From NCBI RefSeq assembly GCF_001469875.2, contig NZ_LOPW02000001.1, positions 124,001 to 188,000 on the forward strand: a stretch of DNA of 64,000 bases, written 5' to 3'. Position numbers and translations under genes: made by a program. Position 1 is the stretch's first letter, and every line of letters begins with the position of its first letter. Under the pieces are notes generated by a model that made no database searches, was not told the origin of the DNA, and was given only the letters and a program-made list of their open reading frames with translations. Positions 8,991-21,467 of this stretch are shown in pieces. Source of the stretch: Haloferax marisrubri. Lineage in GTDB: Archaea > Halobacteriota > Halobacteria > Halobacteriales > Haloferacaceae.

Positions 8991-9701
8991 ATGCCTCAAC
9001 TACGCACAGCCCTCGCGCTCGCGCTCGTCGTCGCCCTCGCCGGTTGCCTCGGCGGGCTCGGCGGTTCGACCACGTTCGCGGCCCAGCCCGCGACGATTCC
9101 CGCGTCGGCCTACGAGGCACACGGCTACGTCCACGGCAACAGCACCGTCGTCCCGCTTTCGTACGACGTGGGCGTCGGGCCCGCCTCTCGCTCCGTCGGC
9201 GCGGAGGTCTGGGTGTCCGGGTACTCGAAGACGACCGACGACGACGATATCACGGCCCTCGTGGTCGTTTCGTCGCCGAACGCCGAGGTCGCCGGGCAGT
9301 CGGTCAACCCGCTTTCGAACCTCGGCAACCGCGAACTCGTCGCGGCCGGTCTCGACGTGCTGGCCGACGCGCAGGCGCTCGGCAACGTCCCCGAGGTCAA
9401 CGGCGTCCGCGAGGTCGGCACGCGGAACGTGACGATGCTCGGCTCGGAGACGGAACTCGTCACCTACGCGGGCACGGTCGAGGTCGAAGCCGGCGAGACC
9501 GCCGTCGACGGCGAGACGGTCGCCTACGAGGGCGGGACGGTCGAGGTGAGACTCCACCTCGCGACGGTCGAACACGACGGGGACGTGGTGGTCGTCCTCG
9601 CGGTCCACGGGGCCGACGTGGACGAGACCGAGGCGGTCGCGGCGCTCGCGGGCGCTGTCGAGCATCCGGGGACGGTCGAAAGAACGGTCGAAGTTCGGTG
9701 A
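8991..9701 (+). CDS. Lipoprotein, DUF6517-like
   Basis: A 236-residue protein with a Sec-type signal ending in the lipobox LAGC (Cys about residue 19), so it is probably lipid-anchored on the outer face of the membrane. The mature part is beta-rich with repeated acidic turns (ETAVDGETVAYEGGTVEVRL) and resembles the haloarchaeal DUF6517 family, whose function is unknown. The start ATG is 102 bp after the zinc-ribbon gene. Its stop is 36 bp from the stop of korB, with which it converges. Confidence 0.7.
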   Translation: MPQLRTALALALVVALAGCLGGLGGSTTFAAQPATIPASAYEAHGYVHGNSTVVPLSYDVGVGPASRSVGAEVWVSGYSKTTDDDDITALVVVSSPNAEVAGQSVNPLSNLGNRELVAAGLDVLADAQALGNVPEVNGVREVGTRNVTMLGSETELVTYAGTVEVEAGETAVDGETVAYEGGTVEVRLHLATVEHDGDVVVVLAVHGADVDETEAVAALAGAVEHPGTVERTVEVR

Positions 9702-9737
9702 GCGGTCGGCGCGGCGTCGAACGCGAGTTCGGCGGTG

Positions 9738-10601
9738 TTAGTAGAACTCGCGGACGAGGTCCATCGCGTCGTCGGGCGCGCCCGACGGGATGTCAGACAT
9801 GTCCTGGTCGACGCCGAACTTCTCCTCGTAGGAGACGGAGCTTTCGTCTTTGTAGATGACGCCCTCGTACTCCTTCGACGAGTCGAGAATCTTCTCTTTG
9901 GCCGCGTCGTAGTCGGTCGGGTCGTGGTCGGTGTCGGCGAGGTCCACGAGGTTGTCGCGGAAGTAGTCGTAGGTGTCCACGTCGTTGAACGTGACACAGG
10001 GACTGAACACGTTCACGAAGCCGAAGCCGTCGTGTTCGATGGCTTCCTGAACGATTTCCGCGTGGCGCTTGTGGTCCGTCGCGAACGACTGCGCGATGAA
10101 CGTGCCGCCGGCCGCGAGCGACAGCGCGAGCGGGTTGACCGGGGGCTGCTGCGGACCCTCGGGGGTCGTCGAGGTCTCGAAGTCCTCTCGCGAGGTCGGC
10201 GAGGCCTGCCCCTTCGTGAGACCGTAGATGCGGTTGTCCATGACGGTGTACGCCATGTCCACGTTGCGGCGGACGGCGTGGATGAAGTGGCCCGCACCGA
10301 TGGAGTAGCCGTCACCGTCGCCGCCGGCGGCGACGACGGTCAGGTCGGGGTTCGCCAGCTTGACGCCGGCGGCGACCGGGAGCGAGCGCCCGTGGACGCC
10401 GTGGATGGCGTACGAGTGCATGTACGTCCCGATTTTGCCGGAACAGCCGATACCGGCGACCATGAACGTGTTGTCGGGGTCGGTGCCGGAGTTGGCGAGG
10501 GCTTTCATGATGCCGTTCATCGTCCCGAAGTCCCCACAGCCGGGACACCAGGTCGGTTGTTTGTCTGACTTGAAGTCGGTGAAACGGACGTTTGAGCTCA
10601 T
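9738..10601 (-). CDS. korB: 2-oxoacid:ferredoxin oxidoreductase, beta subunit
   Basis: A 287-residue protein with the beta-subunit hallmarks: WCPGCGDFG near the N terminus, GCSGKIG, and the thiamine diphosphate/Mg motif GGDGDGYSIGAGH followed by MDNRIYGLTKGQASPTS. With KorA it oxidises 2-oxoacids (2-oxoglutarate or pyruvate) to acyl-CoA, passing electrons to ferredoxin. Haloarchaeal enzymes of this type are two-subunit complexes with no separate ferredoxin-like subunit, and none is seen here. It overlaps korA by four bases (ATGA), so the pair is one translational unit. Specificity between pyruvate and 2-oxoglutarate cannot be settled from sequence alone. Confidence 0.92.
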   Translation of the reverse strand: MSSNVRFTDFKSDKQPTWCPGCGDFGTMNGIMKALANSGTDPDNTFMVAGIGCSGKIGTYMHSYAIHGVHGRSLPVAAGVKLANPDLTVVAAGGDGDGYSIGAGHFIHAVRRNVDMAYTVMDNRIYGLTKGQASPTSREDFETSTTPEGPQQPPVNPLALSLAAGGTFIAQSFATDHKRHAEIVQEAIEHDGFGFVNVFSPCVTFNDVDTYDYFRDNLVDLADTDHDPTDYDAAKEKILDSSKEYEGVIYKDESSVSYEEKFGVDQDMSDIPSGAPDDAMDLVREFY

Positions 10602-12358
10602 GCTGAGACCTCCTCTGCGTCGAGGGTGGCTTTGATTTCGTCTGCGAGTTCGTCCGCCTTGAAGCGGACGCCGTCGTATTTGTTAATGCGCTTGACACGG
10701 GTCAATGTGTCGTGCTCGACGACGTTGGCGAACTGCCCCGTCGCGTTACACTCGACGACGATGACCTCGTCGGCCGCCTCGATTTCCTCGGTGAGGTCCG
10801 GACGCGGGAACATGTACGGGACCGACAGGAAGCGCACGTCGATGCCGTCCTCTTCGAGGAAGTCGAGCGCCTCGACGAGCGCGCCCTCGTTGGAGCCCCA
10901 CGAGAGGATGAGCGTGTCCGAGTCGGCGTCACCGAACTCGCGCGGCGAGAAGTCCTCGGTCTCCTTTGCGGTCTCGACCTTCCGGTCGCGCTTGTCGACC
11001 TGCTCGACGCGCATCGACCGGTCTTCGGTCCGCCGACCGAGTTCGTCGTGTTCGAGACCCGTCGACATGTGCGCGCCCTGTTCCGTACCGGGGAACGCGC
11101 GCGGGCTGACGCCGTCGTCGGTGAGCGCGTGCGGCTGGAAGCGACCTTCCTCGTCGAGCCACTCGTCGATGGAGTCGTCGTCGACGACCTTGCCGCGGTC
11201 GATTTCGACTTCGTCCATGTCGAACGTCTCGGGGGAGAACGTCTGTTCCGTGACCGCCATCGCGAGGTCGGCCGCGACGTACACCGGAACCTGGTACTTC
11301 TCGGCGAAGTTGAACGCTTCGACGGTCTTCCAGAAGCACTCGTCGATGCTCGTCGGCGCGACGACGAAGCGCGGAATCTCGCCGTGGCCGCCGTACAGCA
11401 TCATGTTGAGGTCGCCCTGTTCCTGCTTGGTCGGCATCCCAGTCGAGGGACCCGAGCGCATCACGTCGACGATGACGAGCGGCGTCTCGGAGGTCGCGAC
11501 GAGACCGAACGTCTCGGTCATCAGGTCGATACCCGGCCCGGACGTCGCGGTCATCGACCGCGCGCCGGCGCGTGCCGCACCGAGCGCGAGGTTGATGGCT
11601 GCGAGTTCGTCTTCCGCTTGCACGACGTGACCGCCGTAGCGTTCGATGCGGCCGGTGAGGTACTCCATCACGTCAGTCGCGGGCGTGATGGGGTAGCCGG
11701 CGTAGAAGCGACAGCCGGCGGCGATGGCGCCCATGCCGATGGCCTGGTCGCCGTTGATGAGCACGTAGTCCTCGTCGGTCGTCTCGAGGTCGTAGTCGAA
11801 CTCGTGGTCGTACTCGTCGTGGACGTATTCGAGGCCCGCGCGAGCCGCCTTCTTGTTGTTCTCGACGATGGCCTCGCCCTTCCCGCCGAAGCGCTTCTGC
11901 AGCGCGCTGTCGAGGTTCTCGATGGGGAAGTCGGCGACGGCGCACGCCGCGCCGAGCGCGACGACGTTGCGCATGATAGCGCCGCCCGCCTCCTCGGCGA
12001 GCGCCTTGAGGGGGATGTCCAGCCCGACCATTCCCTCGGGGATTTCGACGTCCGCCATGGTGGAGCGGTCGCCGTCGTAGATGATGACGGAGCCCTCGTG
12101 CAGTTCGTCGAGGTTCTCGTCGATTGTTCGTTGTGTGAGCGCGATGAGCACGTCGAGTCGGTCGACGACGCTCTGCACGGGGTCGATGGCAGTCCGAACC
12201 TTGTACGCGGTGTATCCGCCCCGGATTCGCGAAGCGAAATCCTTAGAGGTGAACACGTGGCGTCCAGCCCGGGAGAGTGCCTGAGCGAAAATCTTCCCCG
12301 TGGAGTCTATGCCATCGCCAGCCTCGCCGCCGATGGCCCAGTTGAAGTCCGCAGGCAT
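10598..12358 (-). CDS. korA: 2-oxoacid:ferredoxin oxidoreductase, alpha subunit
   Basis: A 586-residue fused gamma-alpha subunit. Residues 1-190 form the gamma domain (GGEAGDGIDSTGKIFA, SRIRGGYTAYKVR). The pyrimidine-binding alpha domain follows (AIAAGCRFYAGYPITPATDVMEYL, EDELAAINLALGAARAG, TSGPGIDLMTE), then a C-terminal transketolase-like domain (DTLILSWGSNEGALVEAL). It pairs with korB in acyl-CoA generation for the citric acid cycle. Length and domain order match the haloarchaeal enzyme. It faces a 306-bp AT-rich upstream region. Confidence 0.93.
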   Translation of the reverse strand: MPADFNWAIGGEAGDGIDSTGKIFAQALSRAGRHVFTSKDFASRIRGGYTAYKVRTAIDPVQSVVDRLDVLIALTQRTIDENLDELHEGSVIIYDGDRSTMADVEIPEGMVGLDIPLKALAEEAGGAIMRNVVALGAACAVADFPIENLDSALQKRFGGKGEAIVENNKKAARAGLEYVHDEYDHEFDYDLETTDEDYVLINGDQAIGMGAIAAGCRFYAGYPITPATDVMEYLTGRIERYGGHVVQAEDELAAINLALGAARAGARSMTATSGPGIDLMTETFGLVATSETPLVIVDVMRSGPSTGMPTKQEQGDLNMMLYGGHGEIPRFVVAPTSIDECFWKTVEAFNFAEKYQVPVYVAADLAMAVTEQTFSPETFDMDEVEIDRGKVVDDDSIDEWLDEEGRFQPHALTDDGVSPRAFPGTEQGAHMSTGLEHDELGRRTEDRSMRVEQVDKRDRKVETAKETEDFSPREFGDADSDTLILSWGSNEGALVEALDFLEEDGIDVRFLSVPYMFPRPDLTEEIEAADEVIVVECNATGQFANVVEHDTLTRVKRINKYDGVRFKADELADEIKATLDAEEVSA

Positions 12359-12664
12359 GCTGGGTGAAATCTACCCATAGCCGGGTCAAAAGCCTTCTGA
12401 AAATTGGTGTTAAACGATGGTACTGATAATAAATGAGAATTTGATAGATATGTTCTATAGCTCCCTAAAACGAACGAAGTACCCAACCAATATGCGAATT
12501 GAGGGGTTAGAATAGTTCAAACGTTCAGTTGTGGTGTGTTTTGCCCTCTCGTGGCAATTATCTCCGGTTCACACTATGTGCACACTCGGCACGGTTCACC
12601 CCGGTCTCCGGCGCGCGCGACCGGGAAGGCAAGGCCCTTGTGAGCCTGCGACCAACCCGGTCGC
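12359..12664. other. AT-rich divergent intergenic region
   Basis: This stretch separates korA (leftward) from the flavin reductase-like gene (rightward). The half next to korA (about 12395-12530) is much more AT-rich than its surroundings, with several TATA-like runs (GATAATAAATGAG, TTCTATAGC), so the korA promoter is probably here. No ORF with haloarchaeal codon usage or RNA structure is evident. Confidence 0.5.
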
Positions 12665-13309
12665 ATGGACGCAATCGTCACTGTCGCCGCGGCCCGCGAC
12701 GTCGGCCCCGGAACGGTCGCCATCGAGTTCGAGACGCCCGACGGCTTCGAAGCGGAGCCGGGCCAGTTCGTCAAGCTCTCCGCCGAGGTCGACGGCGAGT
12801 CGTACGCGCGGTTCTACACGCTCTCGTCGCCCGGCGTCGGCGACACCTTCGAGGTGACCGTCGGCATCGACCCCGAGGAAGCAGGGCCGTTCAGCCAGCA
12901 CCTCGACTCGCTCGCGGCCGGCGACGACGTCGAGATTTCCGGGCCGTTCGGACAGAGCTACTACGACGGCGAGTCGCGCGTGGTCGTCCTCGCGGGCGGC
13001 CCCGGCGTCGGCCCCGCGGTCGGCATCGCCGAGGCCGCGGTCGCCGACGGCAACGAGGCCGCCGTGGTCTATCTCGACGACGCGCCCGCGCACGAAGACC
13101 GGCTCTCCGCGCTCCGCGACGACGGCGCGAGCGTCGTCGTCACCGGCGACGAATCCGACCTCGCAGACGCCGTCTCCGACGCCCTCACCGGCGACGAGGG
13201 CGAACAGGTCTTCGTCTACGGCTTCGCCGACTTCGTCGCCAGCGCGACTGACGCCGTCGAGGCCGCCGGCGGCGACGCCGACGCTGCGAAGGTCGAGAAC
13301 TTCGGGTAA
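12665..13309 (+). CDS. Ferredoxin reductase-type FAD/NAD-binding protein
   Basis: A 214-residue protein with a flavodoxin-reductase fold. The FAD-binding motif RFYTLSSPG lies near residue 58 and the nucleotide-binding GGPGVGPAVGIAEA near residue 117, and the C terminus has the family's FVYGFADFV strand. It should transfer electrons between NAD(P)H and a carrier, but no iron-sulfur domain is attached, so the partner is unknown. It lies divergent from korAB, whose ferredoxin could be a partner (inference). It converges on the nos-like operon. Confidence 0.8.
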   Translation: MDAIVTVAAARDVGPGTVAIEFETPDGFEAEPGQFVKLSAEVDGESYARFYTLSSPGVGDTFEVTVGIDPEEAGPFSQHLDSLAAGDDVEISGPFGQSYYDGESRVVVLAGGPGVGPAVGIAEAAVADGNEAAVVYLDDAPAHEDRLSALRDDGASVVVTGDESDLADAVSDALTGDEGEQVFVYGFADFVASATDAVEAAGGDADAAKVENFG

Positions 13310-13320
13310 CCGCTTCGAGC

Positions 13321-13347
13321 GCCCCGTTCGCCCCGTTCGCCCCGTTC
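13321..13347. repeat. Three tandem copies of a 9-bp unit
   Basis: GCCCCGTTC is repeated three times without interruption between two convergent stop codons. The tract is short and lies outside coding sequence; slippage is the likely origin. Confidence 0.8.
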
Positions 13348-13369
13348 GCCCGCCTAACACCGGACACCA

Positions 13370-14191
13370 CTATTCTACCGGTCGCCACGCCGTCAGCACC
13401 GCGACCGCGAGCGCGACGACGACCCAGCCGACGAGCCCCGCGAGCGCCGCGGTCGGCGACCCTCCCCCGCCGGTCTCGACGGCGACGCCGAGGACGAGCG
13501 ACCGAAACGCGCCGTTCGGACTCACCGCGAGCGCGAGCGGGACCGCGTCGATACCAAGGGTCTCCGAGGCCAGTCCGGCGACGGCGGCGGCGTCGACGCC
13601 GACGACGAAGGCGACGAGCAGGCCGACGGCGAGCGCGATTGCCTGTCGGGCGGTCCGCGCGGCGGCCGAGACGGCGAGCGCGACGGCCGCGACCGCGAGG
13701 GCGAACAGGACCGCGAGGACCGAAAAGCGGAGGAACGCGACCGGCGAGTCGGCGGCCTCGTTCAGCGCGAGGAACGTCGGGTCCGGCGGCGAGAGCACCG
13801 GGACGGTCGCCCCCGCGGCGAGGAGCGACCCGAAGACGACGAACACGAGCGCGAGTCCCCGGCCGAGGTAGACGCCGCCGACGTAGGCCGGTCGGGACAC
13901 GTCGAAGGTGCGGAGCACGTCGAGTTCGCCCGATTTGCGGTCCGAGAGCACCGCCCGATAACAGAGCGCGACGGCGAGAAGCGGGACGAGCGCCTCCACG
14001 AACGGGACTAAATCCAGCACCAGCGGGACGTAGCCACCGCGCGCGCCGGAGCCCGCGGCCGCGACCGCGACGACCGTCAGCCCGAAGACGACCGAGAGCG
14101 CGACGACCGCGGGGGTCCTGACGACCGTCCGAAGTTCGCGCGCCGCGATGGCGAACACGTCGCCGAAGCCGTCGAGGTCGCTGCCGCTCAT
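13370..14191 (-). CDS. nosY: NosY-type ABC transporter permease
   Basis: A 273-residue integral membrane protein with six hydrophobic segments and the ABC-2 permease opening FAIAARELRTVVRTP plus the loop YRAVLSDRKSGELDVLRTFDVSRPAYVGG. This resembles NosY, the permease of the NosDFY complex that supports copper cluster assembly in nitrous oxide reductase. It overlaps the ATPase gene by four bases. Third and last gene of the NosLD-NosF-NosY operon. General ABC-2 permeases share the fold; the NosY call rests on its neighbours. Confidence 0.8.
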   Translation of the reverse strand: MSGSDLDGFGDVFAIAARELRTVVRTPAVVALSVVFGLTVVAVAAAGSGARGGYVPLVLDLVPFVEALVPLLAVALCYRAVLSDRKSGELDVLRTFDVSRPAYVGGVYLGRGLALVFVVFGSLLAAGATVPVLSPPDPTFLALNEAADSPVAFLRFSVLAVLFALAVAAVALAVSAAARTARQAIALAVGLLVAFVVGVDAAAVAGLASETLGIDAVPLALAVSPNGAFRSLVLGVAVETGGGGSPTAALAGLVGWVVVALAVAVLTAWRPVE

Positions 14192-14994
14192 CTGCCCGTC
14201 ACCTCCTCGGTCGCCACGAGGTCGCCGAAGGCGGTCTGGAGGTCGGTCGCGCCGACCGACTCGACCACCGCCCGCGGGTCGCCGTCGGCGACGAACCGCC
14301 CGCCGTCGAGGACGACTACCCGGTCGGCGGTCCGCTCCACGGGGCCGAGGTTGTGCGACGAGAGGACGACCGCGACGCCCGCGTCGGCGAGGGCGGAGAC
14401 GATGCCGAACAGCCGTTCGACCATGCCGGGGTCGAGGCCGCTGGCAGGCTCGTCGAGGACGACCACGGCCGGGTCGCCGACGAGCGCCCGCCCGAGGCCG
14501 AGTAGGCGCGTCATCCCGCCGGAGAGCGCGTCAACCCGGCGGTCAGCGGCGTCGGCGAGGCCGACGCGCTCCAGCACGCCGGCCACGTCCACGTCCTCGT
14601 CCACGAACTGCGCGTAGAATTCGAGCGTGTCGGCCGCGGTGAACCCGGCGCGGAAGCCGGGTTGCTGGGGGAGATAGCCCACGCGGGCGCGCCCGCTCTC
14701 GGAGCCGACGGCGACGGTCCCCTCGTCGGGCGCGCGGACCCGCGCGAGAAACCGTAAGAGCGTGGACTTCCCCGAGCCGTTGGGGCCGACGAGCGCGACG
14801 ATTTCGCCGGGCGCGACCGACAGCGAGACGCCGTCGAGGACGCGTACGTCGCCGAAGGCGTGGCTGAGGTCGGTCGCGGCGATAGCTGGTCCGTTCGAGG
14901 CGGGAACGGCGGCTTCGCCCGTCGATTCGTCGGAATCCGTCTCGGCGGTCGTCGCGGGTTCGGGGTTCGGCATCGTGGTGGGTTCGTCAGTCAT
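14188..14994 (-). CDS. nosF: NosF-type ABC transporter ATP-binding protein
   Basis: A 268-residue ABC ATPase: Walker A GPNGSGKSTLL, Q-loop LPQQPGF, signature LSGGMTRLLGLGRAL, Walker B VVVLDEPASGLDP and H-loop SSHNLGP. An acidic, alanine-rich N-terminal extension of about 30 residues precedes the domain. It powers the NosY permease. It overlaps the NosD-type gene by eight bases and nosY by four, giving one tightly coupled operon. Confidence 0.87.
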   Translation of the reverse strand: MTDEPTTMPNPEPATTAETDSDESTGEAAVPASNGPAIAATDLSHAFGDVRVLDGVSLSVAPGEIVALVGPNGSGKSTLLRFLARVRAPDEGTVAVGSESGRARVGYLPQQPGFRAGFTAADTLEFYAQFVDEDVDVAGVLERVGLADAADRRVDALSGGMTRLLGLGRALVGDPAVVVLDEPASGLDPGMVERLFGIVSALADAGVAVVLSSHNLGPVERTADRVVVLDGGRFVADGDPRAVVESVGATDLQTAFGDLVATEEVTGR

Positions 14995-16912
14995 CAGTCT
15001 CCTCCGTCGCGTTCAGGGCGGCGAGCGTCTCCGGTCGAACTGGCTCGGTCCGGGGCGCGGCGTCGACCACGCCGGACCCGCGGAGGCCGGACACCGCGTC
15101 GCGGGCGCGACGGAGCGCGCGCACCGCGGGCGACTCCGAGAGCGCGAGCGCGCCGGGTTCGCGGCCGAGTTCGGCGTCGACCACCCCGGAGGGCTGGTAC
15201 GCCCGGTCGTAGACGCCGTCGCGATTCGCGTCTTCGAGCGGCAGGTCGCCCCAGTAGTTGCCCTCGCCGCCGACGGTCCACGTTCGCATCGGGCCGAGCG
15301 ACGACTCGACGCGCACGTCGTTGCCGACGATGTCGTTTCGGACGACGACGTTCGTCGGGAACGTCGAACTCCCGCGGACGCCGACGCCGTTTCCGGCGAC
15401 GACGTTTCCGACGTACACCTGCCGGTCGCCGCTCACGTCCATCCCGTAGTCGTTGCCGGCGAAGACGTTGTCAGCGACGTAGGTGTCGCTCCCGGCGGGC
15501 ATGAACCCGAAGTCGGACTCGCGCACGTCGTTTCCGACCACGAGATTGCCGACGGGCCGCGTCATGAGGACGACGCCGATGCGGTCCCCGCGGACGACGT
15601 TGTCGGCGACGAGCGCGTCCGAGGTGTACATCTGGTGGACGCCGTAGCGGCCGTCTTCCATGTGGTTGTCGCGGATGACGCTCCCGTCGGCGCGGTGGGT
15701 GTAGACGCCGTCGCGGCCGCCGAGGAACGTCGAGTCCTGTACGACCGACCGCTCGCCGATGAGGACGACCCCCATGAAGCCGTCGGAGGGCTCGTCGGCC
15801 CCGCGGACCGTCACGCCGTCGATGACGCCGTCGGCGCTCTCGCGGGCGATGATACCGCTCGCGGGCGTATCGATTTCGACGCCGCGGACCGCCGACTCGT
15901 TCGCGCCGTCGAGGACGATACCGGCGTCGCCGCGGCCGTAGGCGAGTTCGACGCGGGTGTCCCAGTCGACGGACTCGTTGCTGGCGCGGACCCGGCGAGT
16001 CCCCACCTCGCCGACGCCGGAGACGGAGAGGTTCCCGACCGCGCTCTGGTCGGCGCGGAGGTGGACGACGCTCCCGTTTCCGTCGCCGACGAGTCGCGTG
16101 TCGCTTCCCGCACCGAGGAGCGTCACCGAGCGGTTCAGTTCGACAGCGTCGACCGAGTAGGTGCCCGCGGGGACGTAGACGGTCGTGTTCGCGGGGGCCG
16201 ACGCGACGGCGGCTTCGACGGTCGGCGCGTCCTCGCCGACGACGGTCGAGACGGGCCTGTCGAACAGCGCATCACTCGCAACGGTGGTCTGGTTCGCCCA
16301 CTCGTGGTGGGCGGCGACCGACGACTCGAAGGCGGCGAGGCGGGACGAAAGCGGGTCGCCGGCGCGGTCGCGGAGCGTCGCCCAATCGACGACCTCGCCG
16401 CCGTGGGCGTCCGCGAACGAGCGGGCCGCGTCGGCGTCGGAAAACGGGACGGCAATCGGGCCGGAGGGGACTCGCGCGCCGGAGTCCACGACGAACGACG
16501 CCTCGGACGCCTTCGTCCAGCCGGGGTTGCGGTTGTGTTCGGTTCGGAGGTAGCCGTCGTCGTCGAGGGTAGGCGAGACGGTCGCGTAGTCGGTGACGAA
16601 CACCGCGAGCGGGTCGCCGAACTGGCGGGCGCTCTCGGCGGTGGACACGTCCGCAGCGGCCGTGGTCACGCCGTAGTAGCCGATGATGTAGCGGTACCGA
16701 GAGAAGTGGACCTGCGCGAGCGGGACCTCGAACCCCTCGACTTCGGCCGTGCGAACGTCGACGGAGGTCCCGCCGGTCTTGACCGTGTCGTCGAAGGGAA
16801 CCGGCGAGACGGACCCGGAGGCGGGGACGACGAAGGAGACGCTGGCGAGGACGAAGACGAGCGCCGTCGCGGCGGCGACCCAGCGGGTCGTCTCGGGCGT
16901 GACGAGCGCCAT
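14987..16912 (-). CDS. nosD: NosL-like domain fused to NosD periplasmic copper-processing protein
   Basis: A 641-residue exported protein with an N-terminal hydrophobic segment (about residues 11-30). Residues 45-190 resemble NosL (VHFSRYRYIIGYYGV, AVFVTDYATV, VPFSDADAARSFADAHGGEVVDW), though no cysteine is evident in this part, so the NosL metal-binding cysteine is missing. Residues 210-560 are a right-handed beta helix of NosD/CASH repeats (GNVVAGNGVGVRG, DNVFAGNDYGMDV). NosD works with NosF/NosY to supply the nitrous oxide reductase copper-sulfur centre. No nosZ lies in the window, so the target may be another cuproprotein or a nosZ elsewhere. Confidence 0.8.
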   Translation of the reverse strand: MALVTPETTRWVAAATALVFVLASVSFVVPASGSVSPVPFDDTVKTGGTSVDVRTAEVEGFEVPLAQVHFSRYRYIIGYYGVTTAAADVSTAESARQFGDPLAVFVTDYATVSPTLDDDGYLRTEHNRNPGWTKASEASFVVDSGARVPSGPIAVPFSDADAARSFADAHGGEVVDWATLRDRAGDPLSSRLAAFESSVAAHHEWANQTTVASDALFDRPVSTVVGEDAPTVEAAVASAPANTTVYVPAGTYSVDAVELNRSVTLLGAGSDTRLVGDGNGSVVHLRADQSAVGNLSVSGVGEVGTRRVRASNESVDWDTRVELAYGRGDAGIVLDGANESAVRGVEIDTPASGIIARESADGVIDGVTVRGADEPSDGFMGVVLIGERSVVQDSTFLGGRDGVYTHRADGSVIRDNHMEDGRYGVHQMYTSDALVADNVVRGDRIGVVLMTRPVGNLVVGNDVRESDFGFMPAGSDTYVADNVFAGNDYGMDVSGDRQVYVGNVVAGNGVGVRGSSTFPTNVVVRNDIVGNDVRVESSLGPMRTWTVGGEGNYWGDLPLEDANRDGVYDRAYQPSGVVDAELGREPGALALSESPAVRALRRARDAVSGLRGSGVVDAAPRTEPVRPETLAALNATEETDD

Positions 16913-17103
16913 CGGTCAGCGCCCGACTCCGACGGATGCGGGGACGACGGCGGACTGAGCCGCCGCGTCGGGATGCCCCGTGTCTGTCGCGCGGTCGTGC
17001 ATGGCGAGGGCTAGGTGGGCCGGGGATGATATGCGCGATGGTCTGTGCGTCGAAGCCTCGCGGCCGGGGTCGAACCGACCGAGTGGCCGACTTCGACCCG
17101 AAT

Positions 17104-17111
17104 CCTTAATC
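17104..17111 (+). promoter_or_regulatory. TATA box for methylmalonyl-CoA mutase
   Basis: CCTTAATC about 28 nt before the ATG at 17135. The spacing predicts a transcript beginning at or next to the start codon, which supports that start. Confidence 0.5.
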
Positions 17112-17134
17112 ATCGTCCATACTGATTCACGTGC

Positions 17135-18835
<1,701 letters not shown>

Positions 18836-19021
18836 GTGGTCGCCGACGCGGTGACTCCGCCCGAAACGTCGGGGCTGACATGAAGTTTCGCTGACTGGTG
18901 TGTGCGACGGTGACACGCGTAACCGACCGACGTCACCGCGACTACCCGCGACGAGAGTCCCCGATCGGACTGCTTGACTACATAGATTTATCATGGAGGA
19001 TTGGTGTAGTTAGCACGTACT

Positions 19022-21010
<1,989 letters not shown>

Positions 21011-21045
21011 CTCCCGCTTCCGCCGCCGTCGGCCCGCTTCCGCTT

Positions 21046-21291
21046 TTATCGCGGATTCTCTTCCATCCACGCCGACAGCGACTGCTCGTCGCGGAAGTAG
21101 CGTCGCTCGCGGACGCCGTCTCGTTCGACCACGGCGAGGAGGTGCTTCTCGGAGAGCCGAATCTGCTCGCCGCTGTAGGTACACGGTTCGATTCGCTCGT
21201 CGCCCGGCCGCCACAGCCGATGGGGGACGACGCGGACGATGGTCTCGTCCCGCCCCGTCGGCGAGCGTCCGGTGTAGTCTGAAAGCGCCAT
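21046..21291 (-). CDS. Small basic/acidic haloarchaeal protein
   Basis: An 81-residue protein (MALSDYTGRSPTGRDETIVRV...) ending in an amphipathic helix (DEQSLSAWMEENPR). One cysteine; no membrane segment. Composition and codon use fit a real haloarchaeal gene, and the start is followed by a normal N terminus. It converges on acs with 35 bp between stops. No function is recognised. Confidence 0.6.
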   Translation of the reverse strand: MALSDYTGRSPTGRDETIVRVVPHRLWRPGDERIEPCTYSGEQIRLSEKHLLAVVERDGVRERRYFRDEQSLSAWMEENPR

Positions 21292-21467
21292 ACGCGCGGT
21301 ACGAACTCCACGAATATGGTATTTTCCTGCATAGTTTGTGTAGTAATATAGTCTCTCGCGGCCCGAGTCGTGGGATATTGTCTCTCGGTGTGCGAATTGT
21401 TCTCAACGATGCGCGCCGCGGTATCAGCCCGCACATTTATTTTGAACGTTAGTGAAGGATACGGCGT

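Noticed and set aside
10712-12367. Long open frame opposite korA
   Set aside because: It is antisense to a full-length, motif-rich korA and its composition is that of a high-GC mirror frame; no domain is recognisable.
13321-13347. Three 9-bp repeats as a regulatory site
   Set aside because: They lie between two convergent stop codons with no promoter nearby; slippage is the likelier origin.
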